IMG/VR virus record: IMGVR_UViG_3300021962_006171
Span: 1 to 64,000 of that record
Direction: 5' to 3' (one strand)
Source of the DNA: a virus
DNA length: 64,000 nt
Below are positions 33,337 to 41,545 of the stretch, piece by piece. Under the pieces are notes generated by a model. The model was not told the origin of the DNA. It searched no databases and worked only from the letters and a program-made list of their open reading frames with translations. A program made the translations under genes and the position numbers. Every line of letters begins with the position of its first letter. The stretch's first letter is position 1.

Positions 33337-34204
33337 TTTTGTCTGCTAACTTCAGTATAATAGACGCAACATCATCAATTGTATTAATAAAGTTAATTCC
33401 ATGACCAGCAAATATATGCCCAGCATCTGCGTTAGAATTAATACCCAATTTTAAAGAATTGGTGTGATTAGCTGTATCATATCCAGAAAACTCCTTAAAA
33501 ACTAACCCTTGCTGCTTTAGATTTGTATCCAATATAGATAAATTAGAATTACTAGCTGCAACCATTGCTTGTTTAACTGCTTCTGTTAAACAACTTTCTT
33601 TTGATGCTGCTAATAGTGTGCCAACACTAACTGCAATTGCACCGTTATCTATATAGTATTTTACTTGACTTGCTGTACCTACTCCACCCATTGGAACTAA
33701 TTTTGCGTTTGGAGTTTGCTGTATATGGTAGTCAAATAATTCTTTTGTAGTGGCGGCGCCGGGCCTGCCCGCGCCATCATTTCCTTTAAGAAAATATATC
33801 TTATCTAAATCTTGTATGTCATTAAAATTAGGTAGTATTCCAATTAACTGACTATCTAATTTTTCTAGTAGTTTATCAATTGGTTCTCGCCATGCTAATT
33901 TAGTTTCTAAAGGAAATTTTGGATTTTCATTAAAGTATTTGAAAAGGTGAGATATGTTTAAACGTTTAATAGTAGAAATTATGTTGGGATTTAGTAGCCA
34001 GTGCTCATCTATAGCAAGAATTAAATTTGATGATCCTGTAATTTTTACAAAATCCTCTAAAGCGTTAATTAATTGATTTGCATTCTTGTAGCAGTATCCG
34101 CTAATGGAAGGAAACCCGCCTGCTTTATGCACCGCAATAGCAAGGTTTAGATCAGACACCTGATTCATAGGTGCTGCGATTATTGGATACTTACATTTAA
34201 ACAC
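33332..34204 (-). CDS. Nitronate monooxygenase-like FMN TIM-barrel protein (GTG start)
   Basis: A 290-residue protein. YPIIAAPMNQVSD (6-18), FPSISGY, LKGNDGAGRPGA, PMGGVGTASQVKYYIDNGAIAVSVGTLL and AGHGIN follow the order of nitronate monooxygenase/2-nitropropane dioxygenase family FMN-binding barrels. In the usual GxEAGGHxG loop the catalytic His is replaced (GNDGAGRPG, Arg), so activity may differ. It starts at GTG 34204, one base after the PanD stop. The nitronate family oxidises propionate 3-nitronate to malonate semialdehyde, which is chemically close to the PanD product (inference). Confidence 0.7.
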   Translation of the reverse strand: MFKCKYPIIAAPMNQVSDLNLAIAVHKAGGFPSISGYCYKNANQLINALEDFVKITGSSNLILAIDEHWLLNPNIISTIKRLNISHLFKYFNENPKFPLETKLAWREPIDKLLEKLDSQLIGILPNFNDIQDLDKIYFLKGNDGAGRPGAATTKELFDYHIQQTPNAKLVPMGGVGTASQVKYYIDNGAIAVSVGTLLAASKESCLTEAVKQAMVAASNSNLSILDTNLKQQGLVFKEFSGYDTANHTNSLKLGINSNADAGHIFAGHGINFINTIDDVASIILKLADKI

Positions 34205-34205
34205 T

Positions 34206-34550
34206 CTAACTAATTTTTTTAATTTCTGTTACGTTGTTTTTGTTATCGACAAGAACTACTGTGTGTTCCTTAAACTTATCACTGTACTCTAAGGACATTA
34301 TTGTTACTAAATCGCCCGGTTGAAATAATCTTGCTGGTGCTCCGTTAAGAATAATTTCATTGTCTTTTCCTTCAATAACATATGTTTCCCAGTGAGCAGC
34401 ATTATTAATGTTGTTAACATGCACAAATTCATAAAGGTCAATACCAGCAGCATCTAGCATATTTTTGCCAATAGTAATACTACCAGAGTAGTTTAGGCTA
34501 CCGTCAGTAACAGTAGCCCTATGAATTTTAGATTTACAATACGCTTTCAT
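34206..34550 (-). CDS. panD: Aspartate 1-decarboxylase
   Basis: 114 residues from the ATG at 34550, one base after the upstream TAG. MKAYCKSKIHRATVTDGSLNY, SGSITI, DAAGI, ETYVI, NGAPARL and PGDLVTIMS follow PanD along its length (the E. coli enzyme has 126). The self-cleavage Gly23-Ser24 that makes the pyruvoyl group is intact, as are Lys8, His10 and Tyr57 of TYVI. The substrate-binding Arg54 of E. coli is His53 here (NNAAHWETY). Converts L-aspartate to beta-alanine in the cytoplasm, normally for pantothenate. No other pantothenate gene is in the window. Confidence 0.85.
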   Translation of the reverse strand: MKAYCKSKIHRATVTDGSLNYSGSITIGKNMLDAAGIDLYEFVHVNNINNAAHWETYVIEGKDNEIILNGAPARLFQPGDLVTIMSLEYSDKFKEHTVVLVDNKNNVTEIKKIS

Positions 34551-34551
34551 T

Positions 34552-34989
34552 CTATACTGCTTCTTTCCCCCATGCAAATCTATTCCACACTCTTTCATGT
34601 GTGTAATACAGTACAATATTCATTACCGTTGCAATAGTTAAAAAGGCTGCTGCTGCCTTCCATGATCCTGTTGTAATGTACGGAATAACAAAATTGTTTA
34701 TTGTGATTACTGCTCTCCATGTTGCTGACTTGCTAACAGTTCTTGGATGTCCGTCTGAAAAGAATAGGTTATCTGCTGGTTTACGGTTCCATTGCACCCA
34801 ATTCCATACTCTTTCGTGCAACCAAAACAACAGTAGATTCACAACTGCTGCAATACCTACAATCTGCGCACCAATAACCCAAGAACCAGTAACAATGAAC
34901 CCATTTACTAAATGACTACATGTAAACATTACTCTTGCTGTAAGTGCTTTTGCTATACTTCTTTTTTGTACTTCGTTCATTTTTCCCAT
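34552..34989 (-). CDS. Membrane protein with two DUF2061-like repeats
   Basis: 145 residues from the ATG at 34989 (GAGGAACC upstream); the frame is open to 35061, but that would lie inside the PP-loop gene. Two similar halves each carry a membrane-crossing pattern: ALTARVMFTCSHLVNGFIVTGS...LLFWLHERVW and TWRAVITINNFVIPYITTGS...IVLYYTHERVW. Both end in HERVW, the mark of DUF2061, so there are probably four transmembrane helices. Function unknown; placed directly before PanD, it could anchor or transport a product (inference). Confidence 0.75.
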   Translation of the reverse strand: MGKMNEVQKRSIAKALTARVMFTCSHLVNGFIVTGSWVIGAQIVGIAAVVNLLLFWLHERVWNWVQWNRKPADNLFFSDGHPRTVSKSATWRAVITINNFVIPYITTGSWKAAAAFLTIATVMNIVLYYTHERVWNRFAWGKEAV

Positions 34990-35002
34990 ATTATGGTTCC
35001 TC

Positions 35003-36127
35003 TTATAATTTGTAAAATCCTGTTGTATGTGCAGAAAGTCCGTTTTCAATATCATTGTCAATCATGTGCTTGGTATTTGTATTTTCTCGTAAGTATTTTA
35101 TCACTGCACGATAGTTTCCTACCTGATTTGTGGTTCCCGTCTCCCAAAACCATTGGTCCATTGGTCTTACTACTTTTGAATTTGGTTTCTCAGGATCCCA
35201 TGCTATTACAAGGCTTGGTGAATATATTATTGAATGTAGCAAAGGCCTAAATGTTCCAATGTGTTTTTTCATCGACGACATAATTTTTAACTTGGCATCT
35301 TCACTTGTTTCACAATAGGCTTTAATAAGTTGTGCTTGCTTGACTACAATCTCAGGAAGGTCTGGTGTCCAGTAAAAAAATTCAGTATGATACAGATTGT
35401 TAAAAACTTCGCTTTGTGTAAAATCTACCGGGGGCGAATGCATGGCACTTACATCTGAAAAATAAGCAAAATAATTGACACCATCAGAATACACTAACGG
35501 TTTGTCAACTCCGAGTATTTGTGCAATATTTTTACCTTTACTACATAGTTCTAATATGTGAGGTTCAACTACCTGAGATATTTGCCTACCAATACCCGAC
35601 GGGCTTATGTTAGTACCCATAGGTATTTGATCAAACCAATCGTCTTTATCTAATAGTTCAAGCAATGGTTTTGCAAAATCTTGATACCGTATATGTGTTT
35701 TAGGATTTATTTTTAAATTGTTTATGGTTGGGATTGCTTGGTATTTAATTTCGCTGTAAATATTTTTATTTGACCTGTCTTGTTCATTGAATGTTTTAAC
35801 TGTTGGTTCAGGGTATTGCATGACAATTTCGTCTAAAAAGATATTGTTGTCAACAAATACCTTTAAGATATTTGTACTATCAGCACCACCACTAAAATAT
35901 AAAACAAGGTAATCGTAGTCATTGCGTAGTTGTAATGCTCTACGCAAATATAATTGTTCTAGAGTTTCATTAACAGGAACAGTCCAGTTAATTTTTCCGT
36001 AGACATCGTTGTTGAATATCCAATCAACATCATATCCTGTTTGTTTACTTTCTAGTAGTGCTAGTGTTTTGTTGTAAAATTTTTTCCAGCCAACTCTATA
36101 ATAACCTAGTCTATCAGGGTTAAACAT
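35003..36127 (-). CDS. PP-loop ATPase (N-type, asparagine-synthase-like)
   Basis: A 374-residue protein with LVLYFSGGADSTNIL (74-88) as PP-loop. Unlike 29431 and 30977 the loop reads SGGADST. The rest (IVMQYPEPTVKTFNEQDRSNKN, VYSDGVNYFAYF, TEFFYWTPDLPEIV) is not typical of one subfamily. Expected to adenylate a substrate before nucleophilic attack. Eight-base overlap with the 36120 radical SAM gene and close spacing to DUF2061 and panD. Confidence 0.7.
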   Translation of the reverse strand: MFNPDRLGYYRVGWKKFYNKTLALLESKQTGYDVDWIFNNDVYGKINWTVPVNETLEQLYLRRALQLRNDYDYLVLYFSGGADSTNILKVFVDNNIFLDEIVMQYPEPTVKTFNEQDRSNKNIYSEIKYQAIPTINNLKINPKTHIRYQDFAKPLLELLDKDDWFDQIPMGTNISPSGIGRQISQVVEPHILELCSKGKNIAQILGVDKPLVYSDGVNYFAYFSDVSAMHSPPVDFTQSEVFNNLYHTEFFYWTPDLPEIVVKQAQLIKAYCETSEDAKLKIMSSMKKHIGTFRPLLHSIIYSPSLVIAWDPEKPNSKVVRPMDQWFWETGTTNQVGNYRAVIKYLRENTNTKHMIDNDIENGLSAHTTGFYKL

Positions 36128-37220
36128 TAAAATATTCCACTATCTCTGGAAACGTTTTCTTCCAATCTAATTTTCTTACTGGATCCCATTGCCTAATATG
36201 ATTTAACATATGTTTAGAATCTAATACTGGTAATTCAGTTAGTAACTTACTAATTACATGATCATCACCTAATTTTTTTATTACTACTTCTCTCAACGGT
36301 TCTGGAGTACATGCAAGATCTAGTATACCTTCACCTCTAATATAATTACAATTAATTTTTGTTCCGTTTAAATGTCTGCTAAAGTTAATATCTAACCATT
36401 CTGAAAGTTCATTAGTATAATAAACATTTAATGGAATTGTACAACAATTAACAAAAAATTCTATATTTAAGGGAGTTTCATTTTTGAATTTTATTATGTT
36501 TTTTGAAACTTTGTCCCAACTTAATGGCCATCTTATGTAATGAAACCTATCTCCAATACCGTCTGTACTTATGCCAATTTTTACTTCTTTAAATTTTTCC
36601 CATAATTTTAAAACATCATCAGATGGGAATATACTTCCATTAGTTGTGTATCTAACAACAACATCTGATGGATCTTCAATTTCATTTAAAAATTTTAAAT
36701 GTGTGTCAGTAAGTAAAGGCTCTCCGCCCCAAAAATGAAACTCTTTAACTTTGCTAAAGTCTATACTATTTTTAATCATTTTAACTTTAGCGTCTATTTG
36801 TAATTCTGGTTGGATATGTTTGTAATTTTTGTCGCGCAAGGCAACTTCGTTCCTCCATAAACTACTTTGAAAGGTTCCGCATTGTATGCAAGCAGCATTA
36901 CATGTTGTATCAAGTACAAGTTCTAATTTGTGTATATCAGTGCCAATGCCGTCTGGTATATCTCTGTTCATTAAAAGCCTATGACTTGTATTATGTGTTT
37001 TTTCTTTTAGTTTACACTTGCTGCAACCAGGCAAAAAATCTTTATCAGAAGCAATAAACATGTCTCTAGTTTTTTTAAAGAGGGTTGGGTGAAACGGTAT
37101 GTAATCGTCGTAAAGACAACAAGGATTAAATGTTAATGTATTAGAGTCGCCAGGAATTCTAAAACTTAAGGAATTACTCATTGCTTTACAAAATTTATTT
37201 TGTTTGTCTTGTATTTCCAT
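36120..37220 (-). CDS. Radical SAM protein, twitch-like
   Basis: A 366-residue protein. Cys11, Cys34-35 (FNPCC), Cys66 and Cys69 (CSKCK) precede the core motif CNAACIQC (Cys107, 111, 114), followed by FHFWGGEPLLTD, YTTNGS and ISTDGIG. The N-terminal cysteine layout is that of the 18513 and 21657 proteins. The ATG at 37220 overlaps the dehydrogenase gene by 26 bases; Met14 (37181) is an alternative, but it would drop Cys11. Coupled to the 35003 PP-loop gene. Confidence 0.8.
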   Translation of the reverse strand: MEIQDKQNKFCKAMSNSLSFRIPGDSNTLTFNPCCLYDDYIPFHPTLFKKTRDMFIASDKDFLPGCSKCKLKEKTHNTSHRLLMNRDIPDGIGTDIHKLELVLDTTCNAACIQCGTFQSSLWRNEVALRDKNYKHIQPELQIDAKVKMIKNSIDFSKVKEFHFWGGEPLLTDTHLKFLNEIEDPSDVVVRYTTNGSIFPSDDVLKLWEKFKEVKIGISTDGIGDRFHYIRWPLSWDKVSKNIIKFKNETPLNIEFFVNCCTIPLNVYYTNELSEWLDINFSRHLNGTKINCNYIRGEGILDLACTPEPLREVVIKKLGDDHVISKLLTELPVLDSKHMLNHIRQWDPVRKLDWKKTFPEIVEYFNV

Positions 37221-38424
37221 AGTGTATTACTTCAATGCCTTCCATTTGAGGTGTGGTTCTCCAAGGATCTACAAGAACACTTCCGTTTGGTATTATAAAA
37301 TAGAAACTATCATTATTTACAACAACTCCGGTGCCTTCATAAGTGACTCTAGCATTGTGTGCTAATAGTATTACGCTAGGTTCTGTTATTGGATCTGTGT
37401 CTCCGGTTAAAGGATCTGAATACGTTAGCTGCACTCCTGCTTCTTCTACAAAATGCCCTACTAGTTCACTATAACTTCCTATAGTATAAGGAACGTAAGG
37501 CTTGTATGCACGACCGTGTATAACTACTGGTAGGCTACGTTCTTTAGCAATTTTAACTAATTTATTTGCCATACGGTTTGCTTGTATGTCTCTGCTGTGC
37601 ATAATTGCATGAAATAAATCGTAACCTAAATCAAGTCTTTCGGCAAGATAACGTAGAGCAATATTGTCTCTAGGATGACATGCTCCAGCGTCACCTAGGC
37701 CTGCTGTTAAATAGCGTGGCCCTGTAATACGTTGTGTTGCTTTTTTAAGTGCATCGGTAACTACATCAACATTAATGTTTCCATTAGCTTCGGCAACATC
37801 TTGTATCATATTTACAAGACCAATTTTTGCGCTAATAAATGTATTATAGAAAATTTTAATAGACTCAGCTTCGTCCCAAGTACCAATATTAACTGTAGGA
37901 TCGTTTTCCATAATTGGCTTGTAGAAGTCAACTAGTAATTGCGCATCACCTGTTTCAGTGCCATCTTCTGTACCAATAATTAAGCACTCTGGATTTACCA
38001 TGTCCCACTTAACAGATCCCATTGCAATTAGATAGGGATTGTAGATAAAACGTGCATTAGTAATTAATGGTTCTAAGTGTGCGCGAACTGTACCAGGTAG
38101 TACTGTGCTGATTAGCACAACTAATTGATTTTTGTTAACGTGCGGATTAATTTCTTTTAAAACTTTTTGCACAATTGAATAGTCAAAATCTTTTGGGGGC
38201 ATTTCAGCTATAGGCTTGCTTCCGCCATACTTAGGATCGTGTGGAGTTGGAACTGCTACAAAAATTAAGTCTCTATCTTTTACAGTCTCTTCAATAGAAT
38301 CTAACAGCAGAATTTGTGCGTCAGGGTCTTTTACTACATCGTACCCTACTACATCATAATGTTGGCTCATTACCTCAGCACAAGGTAGCCCGAGTTTTCC
38401 GCAACCAATCATTGCTACTTTCAT
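37195..38424 (-). CDS. UDP-glucose/GDP-mannose 6-dehydrogenase-like protein
   Basis: A 409-residue, full-length family member. AMIGCGKLGLPCAEVMS (4-20) is the NAD loop, FVAVPTPHD and LISTVLPGTVR follow, Lys200 (YNTFISAKIGLVN) is the conserved Lys and Cys249 (GDAGACHPRDNIAL) the thioester-forming nucleophile. The C-terminal UDP-sugar domain is present (VVIHGRAYKPYVPYTIGS), although the usual G-x-AFK motif reads GRAYK. Makes a uronic-acid nucleotide sugar. AAGGAG ribosome site and a possible sigma70-like promoter at 38457-38486. Confidence 0.85.
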   Translation of the reverse strand: MKVAMIGCGKLGLPCAEVMSQHYDVVGYDVVKDPDAQILLLDSIEETVKDRDLIFVAVPTPHDPKYGGSKPIAEMPPKDFDYSIVQKVLKEINPHVNKNQLVVLISTVLPGTVRAHLEPLITNARFIYNPYLIAMGSVKWDMVNPECLIIGTEDGTETGDAQLLVDFYKPIMENDPTVNIGTWDEAESIKIFYNTFISAKIGLVNMIQDVAEANGNINVDVVTDALKKATQRITGPRYLTAGLGDAGACHPRDNIALRYLAERLDLGYDLFHAIMHSRDIQANRMANKLVKIAKERSLPVVIHGRAYKPYVPYTIGSYSELVGHFVEEAGVQLTYSDPLTGDTDPITEPSVILLAHNARVTYEGTGVVVNNDSFYFIIPNGSVLVDPWRTTPQMEGIEVIHYGNTRQTK

Positions 38425-38456
38425 ATCTTCTCCTTAAATAAACTGTGTTTTAATTA

Positions 38457-38486
38457 ATTATACAAACTTTTAAGCTAGTTTTCCAA
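38457..38486 (-). promoter_or_regulatory. Possible sigma70-like promoter
   Basis: On the minus strand TTGGAA (38486-38481), an 18-base gap and an exact TATAAT (38462-38457) lie upstream of the ATG at 38424. The -35 box is weak (4 of 6), so confidence is limited. It would give an early transcript for the dehydrogenase and downstream genes. Confidence 0.35.
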
Positions 38487-39710
38487 AGATGATGCTAAAT
38501 CATTTTGCAGTGTGCTAATAATTGTTTTTGCTCTATTCATAAAGTTGACTGCATTATGCTCGAGTATTGGCAAAAGTTTACGCATCAAATCGTTATTGAC
38601 AATTTTAGTAAACTCAATTGCCGCATTCGTAGCCTTTATAAGTCGAGTTTGATTGTCCGGTTCTAGATCATAACTTTCATCTATTACATTAGAAAATGTT
38701 TTATATCCAATTTTTCTTAGATTTTCAAGACCGTGTTTTTGTCCTATTAATACAAATGGCTGGAAATAAATAGCAGGCTTAAATATCTTTTCGCTAAAAA
38801 ATCCCTCGTCAGACATTGTTGTTTCAGTTACTATATGCAAATAACTGTTGTAAAACTTTTTAGAATGCGGATCAGATGTTGGATTGTTTTTATTGTCTGT
38901 GCTATCGTACGGATCAAGGTCAGCAGGCAATGCTAAAGGCATATGATTGTCTATCCTCTGCGTTATCCAAGACTGTGCTAAAATTGGCATATTATGATAG
39001 AATTGATTTTTTTGTTCTCGAATATACTGAGTATCGTTTTGGTGGAAGCCGTGCTGCCAAAAACTAAGTAGTCCTTGATCTCTATAAGGCCATAATTGTG
39101 ACACTGTGCCAAATCTGTGTACAGTTGCTCGACGATTTAAACATATAAACTTATAAGGTCTAATACTACTAGACAAAACTGCTGTTCTACCTAGTAATCG
39201 ATCTTCGGCGAAGCGTCTATTAGATGCTGCTACTTCCCAATTGTTATAATAGACTACTTTGCATTTAGGGTGATCATTCAACTTAGCTGTCATTAAGACA
39301 ATATGCGAATGTTTTATCTTATATTTTTTTATTATACCATCTATTACTTTATCATAAAGTCTCCACGGCCATCCTTCATAAGGACATACTAATAAAATTT
39401 TACACCAATTTTCGTTAATTAATTTTACTATTTCTGGTTGTATTGTTATTTGTTTAGCATAATCCCCTAATGCAGATAAACTAAAAATTATAGGATAAAA
39501 AAATTTTTTATTTTCAGGAATACTTGTATTAACTGAAAAAATTTTTCTAAAACTACCGTCAAACATTCCAAAATAACATTCGGCTGGGCTACCTTTGGGT
39601 GTAATAATAACTTTAGATACTAGATTTTTTGGTATTCCGTTTAGAAACGGCTTTCTATTTTCAACAGTGTAACTATTTCCATCGTTTTCAAAATACAAAT
39701 CAATTTTCAA
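38475..39710 (-). CDS. Fucosyltransferase-like glycosyltransferase (TTG start)
   Basis: A 411-residue protein starting at TTG 39710 (AAGGAA upstream); its LKIDLYFENDG lines up with MQIPLYTRLDG of the 40334 paralog, which supports this start. CPYEGWPWRLYD (109-120), FICLNRRATVHRFGTVSQL (188-206), TETTMSDEGFFSEKIF (295-310) and YKTF...DESYD (336-347) are shared with 40334 in the same order. The C-terminal part resembles GT10 fucosyltransferases. Donor and acceptor unknown. Confidence 0.6.
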   Translation of the reverse strand: MKIDLYFENDGNSYTVENRKPFLNGIPKNLVSKVIITPKGSPAECYFGMFDGSFRKIFSVNTSIPENKKFFYPIIFSLSALGDYAKQITIQPEIVKLINENWCKILLVCPYEGWPWRLYDKVIDGIIKKYKIKHSHIVLMTAKLNDHPKCKVVYYNNWEVAASNRRFAEDRLLGRTAVLSSSIRPYKFICLNRRATVHRFGTVSQLWPYRDQGLLSFWQHGFHQNDTQYIREQKNQFYHNMPILAQSWITQRIDNHMPLALPADLDPYDSTDNKNNPTSDPHSKKFYNSYLHIVTETTMSDEGFFSEKIFKPAIYFQPFVLIGQKHGLENLRKIGYKTFSNVIDESYDLEPDNQTRLIKATNAAIEFTKIVNNDLMRKLLPILEHNAVNFMNRAKTIISTLQNDLASSLEN

Positions 39711-40341
39711 CTTTATTTTTCCTTAAAATATAACCGTATCTAACTAACATGTATTCTGCAAATCTTTTATGAGTTTTTTCTCCCGGATGTGCATTGTCTA
39801 ATGCACGATCAAGAGGTTCTGAATGTACATTTTCATAAGTCATAATCATATCTTTATCAACTAATTCTTTCCATTCTATATGTTCAGATGCATTGTATCC
39901 TTGTATATTAATAACCTGGACGCCTTTGTTTTTTAAATATAAATTTGCATAGTTTATGTACAATTTTGTATTCCACAAATTATCATAATGTTCATAAAAA
40001 TACTTATAATAACTTTTTGAAAGTGAGTCAGTTTGCCACGGACCTATAAAAACAATATCGTCGTCTTTAGTTATCTGAGAAGTCCTATCAACATGAGTCC
40101 ATGCTAATAAACATATATCACCTTTAACAAAATCAAATTGCATTATTTTATGCACTATTCCCTTGTTGCTAATTCCAGGTCTGCTCAAATTAACATCTTG
40201 AAAATTACAGTGTTGCGCAATTAATCCTGGAAATGCAAAATTGCTTGGTGTAGGCCCGTATCCTTTATCTTTAGAATTGTAACAGTCTTTTAACCCGTGA
40301 CCATAGGGATATGAACATCCAAAGGTAACCAGTCTAGTCAT
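39700..40341 (-). CDS. SGNH-hydrolase-like protein
   Basis: A 213-residue protein with VTFGCSYPYGHG (Ser10), RPGISNKG as the GxxN block and LDNAHPGEKTH (Asp182, His185). All four catalytic positions are present. It is the closest relative of the 17936 product and sits between two glycosyltransferase-like genes with eight- and eleven-base overlaps, which suits a glycan O-acyl esterase or transferase (inference). Confidence 0.7.
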   Translation of the reverse strand: MTRLVTFGCSYPYGHGLKDCYNSKDKGYGPTPSNFAFPGLIAQHCNFQDVNLSRPGISNKGIVHKIMQFDFVKGDICLLAWTHVDRTSQITKDDDIVFIGPWQTDSLSKSYYKYFYEHYDNLWNTKLYINYANLYLKNKGVQVINIQGYNASEHIEWKELVDKDMIMTYENVHSEPLDRALDNAHPGEKTHKRFAEYMLVRYGYILRKNKVEN

Positions 40342-41545
40342 TTAAGAATCTCCATAGTGATTCTTTTAATTCAAAATCAATCATAAGAGATCTATAAACA
40401 AGCATAGATGAATTATGACTCAACACATGAGACATATCAGAAATAATATCTTTTAATTCTTCTTCAGGCTTTGTAAAAAATTCTATAGATGCTCTTACCG
40501 CTGCACGTAATCTCATATCATTGTTTTCAATGCCGTCATAACTTTCGTCAATCCAATTACTAAAAGTTTTGTATCCCATATTTTTTAATGCACGTAATGC
40601 ATACGGTTCTCCTACAATTACAAAAGGCTGTAAGAACATGATAGGTTTAAAAATTTTCTCACTGAAAAATGTTCTGTTTTTACAAGTATATTGATAGGTT
40701 TCAGGACATATGTGTAAATAACTGTCAAAAAACTTTTCGGTAGCCCAGTCATGAACAGGATTTTCAAACTCAGGATTTCTTCCATCATTAATACGTAAAG
40801 GTATATGAGATCTTATATCTTTTTCAATATACTTGTCAAATGATGTAGGATACCCTTTCATAAACAATTCTTCTTGTTCTTCATAATATCCTTTATACAT
40901 TTGACCACTTCGTCCAAGACTCAATAGTCCTTGATCTTTATAATCAAATAGTTCTGATACTAATGCCAGTCTTCCTGCATGTGGGCGCCTATTTAAACAG
41001 ATAAACTTGTGAGGCCTCGAAACACGCGGACCAATCTTTTCTACATGTGCCTTTTCTTGGAAGAAAGATAAATTTTCATATCTAGGCTGTCTCTCCCAAA
41101 AACTATAATAGACTGTCTGTATTTCATCTATAGGATGCACGTTTGCGCAAGAAAATACAAACTTATCTAAAGTAAGCCAAGTATTATTTGCAATAATAAC
41201 ATCCGCTACTTCTATCCAGAAATCCCAACTCCATCCTTCAAATGGGTTAGTAACAAAAATTTTGCAATTATTATTTAAAATGTCTTGTTCAACATTCTTA
41301 GGTATTTGTATATTTTTTATAATTTCTAAAGAATGTTCAAAACTTACAATTATAGGAAAATAGTATTTTTTATCATTAGAGTACTCTTTAAAAACAACTT
41401 TGAAAGGATCGCCATATAAACCAAAGTACCCTGTAGGGTCATCTGTTTTTACAAAATATTGATCAGTTAAGTTTTCAAGAGGGAACCCACAACAGAATTT
41501 ATACTTTGGGTCGCCGTCTAATCTTGTATATAAAGGAATTTGCAT
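40334..41545 (-). CDS. Fucosyltransferase-like glycosyltransferase
   Basis: A 403-residue paralog of 38475. PFEGWSWDFW (101-110), FICLNRRPHAGRLALVSELF (181-200), PETYQYTCKNRTFFSEKIFKPIMFLQPFVIVGEP and MGYKTFSNWIDESYD are shared in order. The two may act in sequence on one glycan. It abuts the 41546 gene, whose stop directly precedes the ATG. Cytoplasmic; no signal peptide. Confidence 0.6.
   Translation of the reverse strand: MQIPLYTRLDGDPKYKFCCGFPLENLTDQYFVKTDDPTGYFGLYGDPFKVVFKEYSNDKKYYFPIIVSFEHSLEIIKNIQIPKNVEQDILNNNCKIFVTNPFEGWSWDFWIEVADVIIANNTWLTLDKFVFSCANVHPIDEIQTVYYSFWERQPRYENLSFFQEKAHVEKIGPRVSRPHKFICLNRRPHAGRLALVSELFDYKDQGLLSLGRSGQMYKGYYEEQEELFMKGYPTSFDKYIEKDIRSHIPLRINDGRNPEFENPVHDWATEKFFDSYLHICPETYQYTCKNRTFFSEKIFKPIMFLQPFVIVGEPYALRALKNMGYKTFSNWIDESYDGIENNDMRLRAAVRASIEFFTKPEEELKDIISDMSHVLSHNSSMLVYRSLMIDFELKESLWRFLND

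Noticed and set aside
36120-36127. Frameshift or fusion between the 36120 radical SAM and 35003 PP-loop genes
   Set aside because: An eight-base overlap with separate ATG and stop is the usual junction in this genome.
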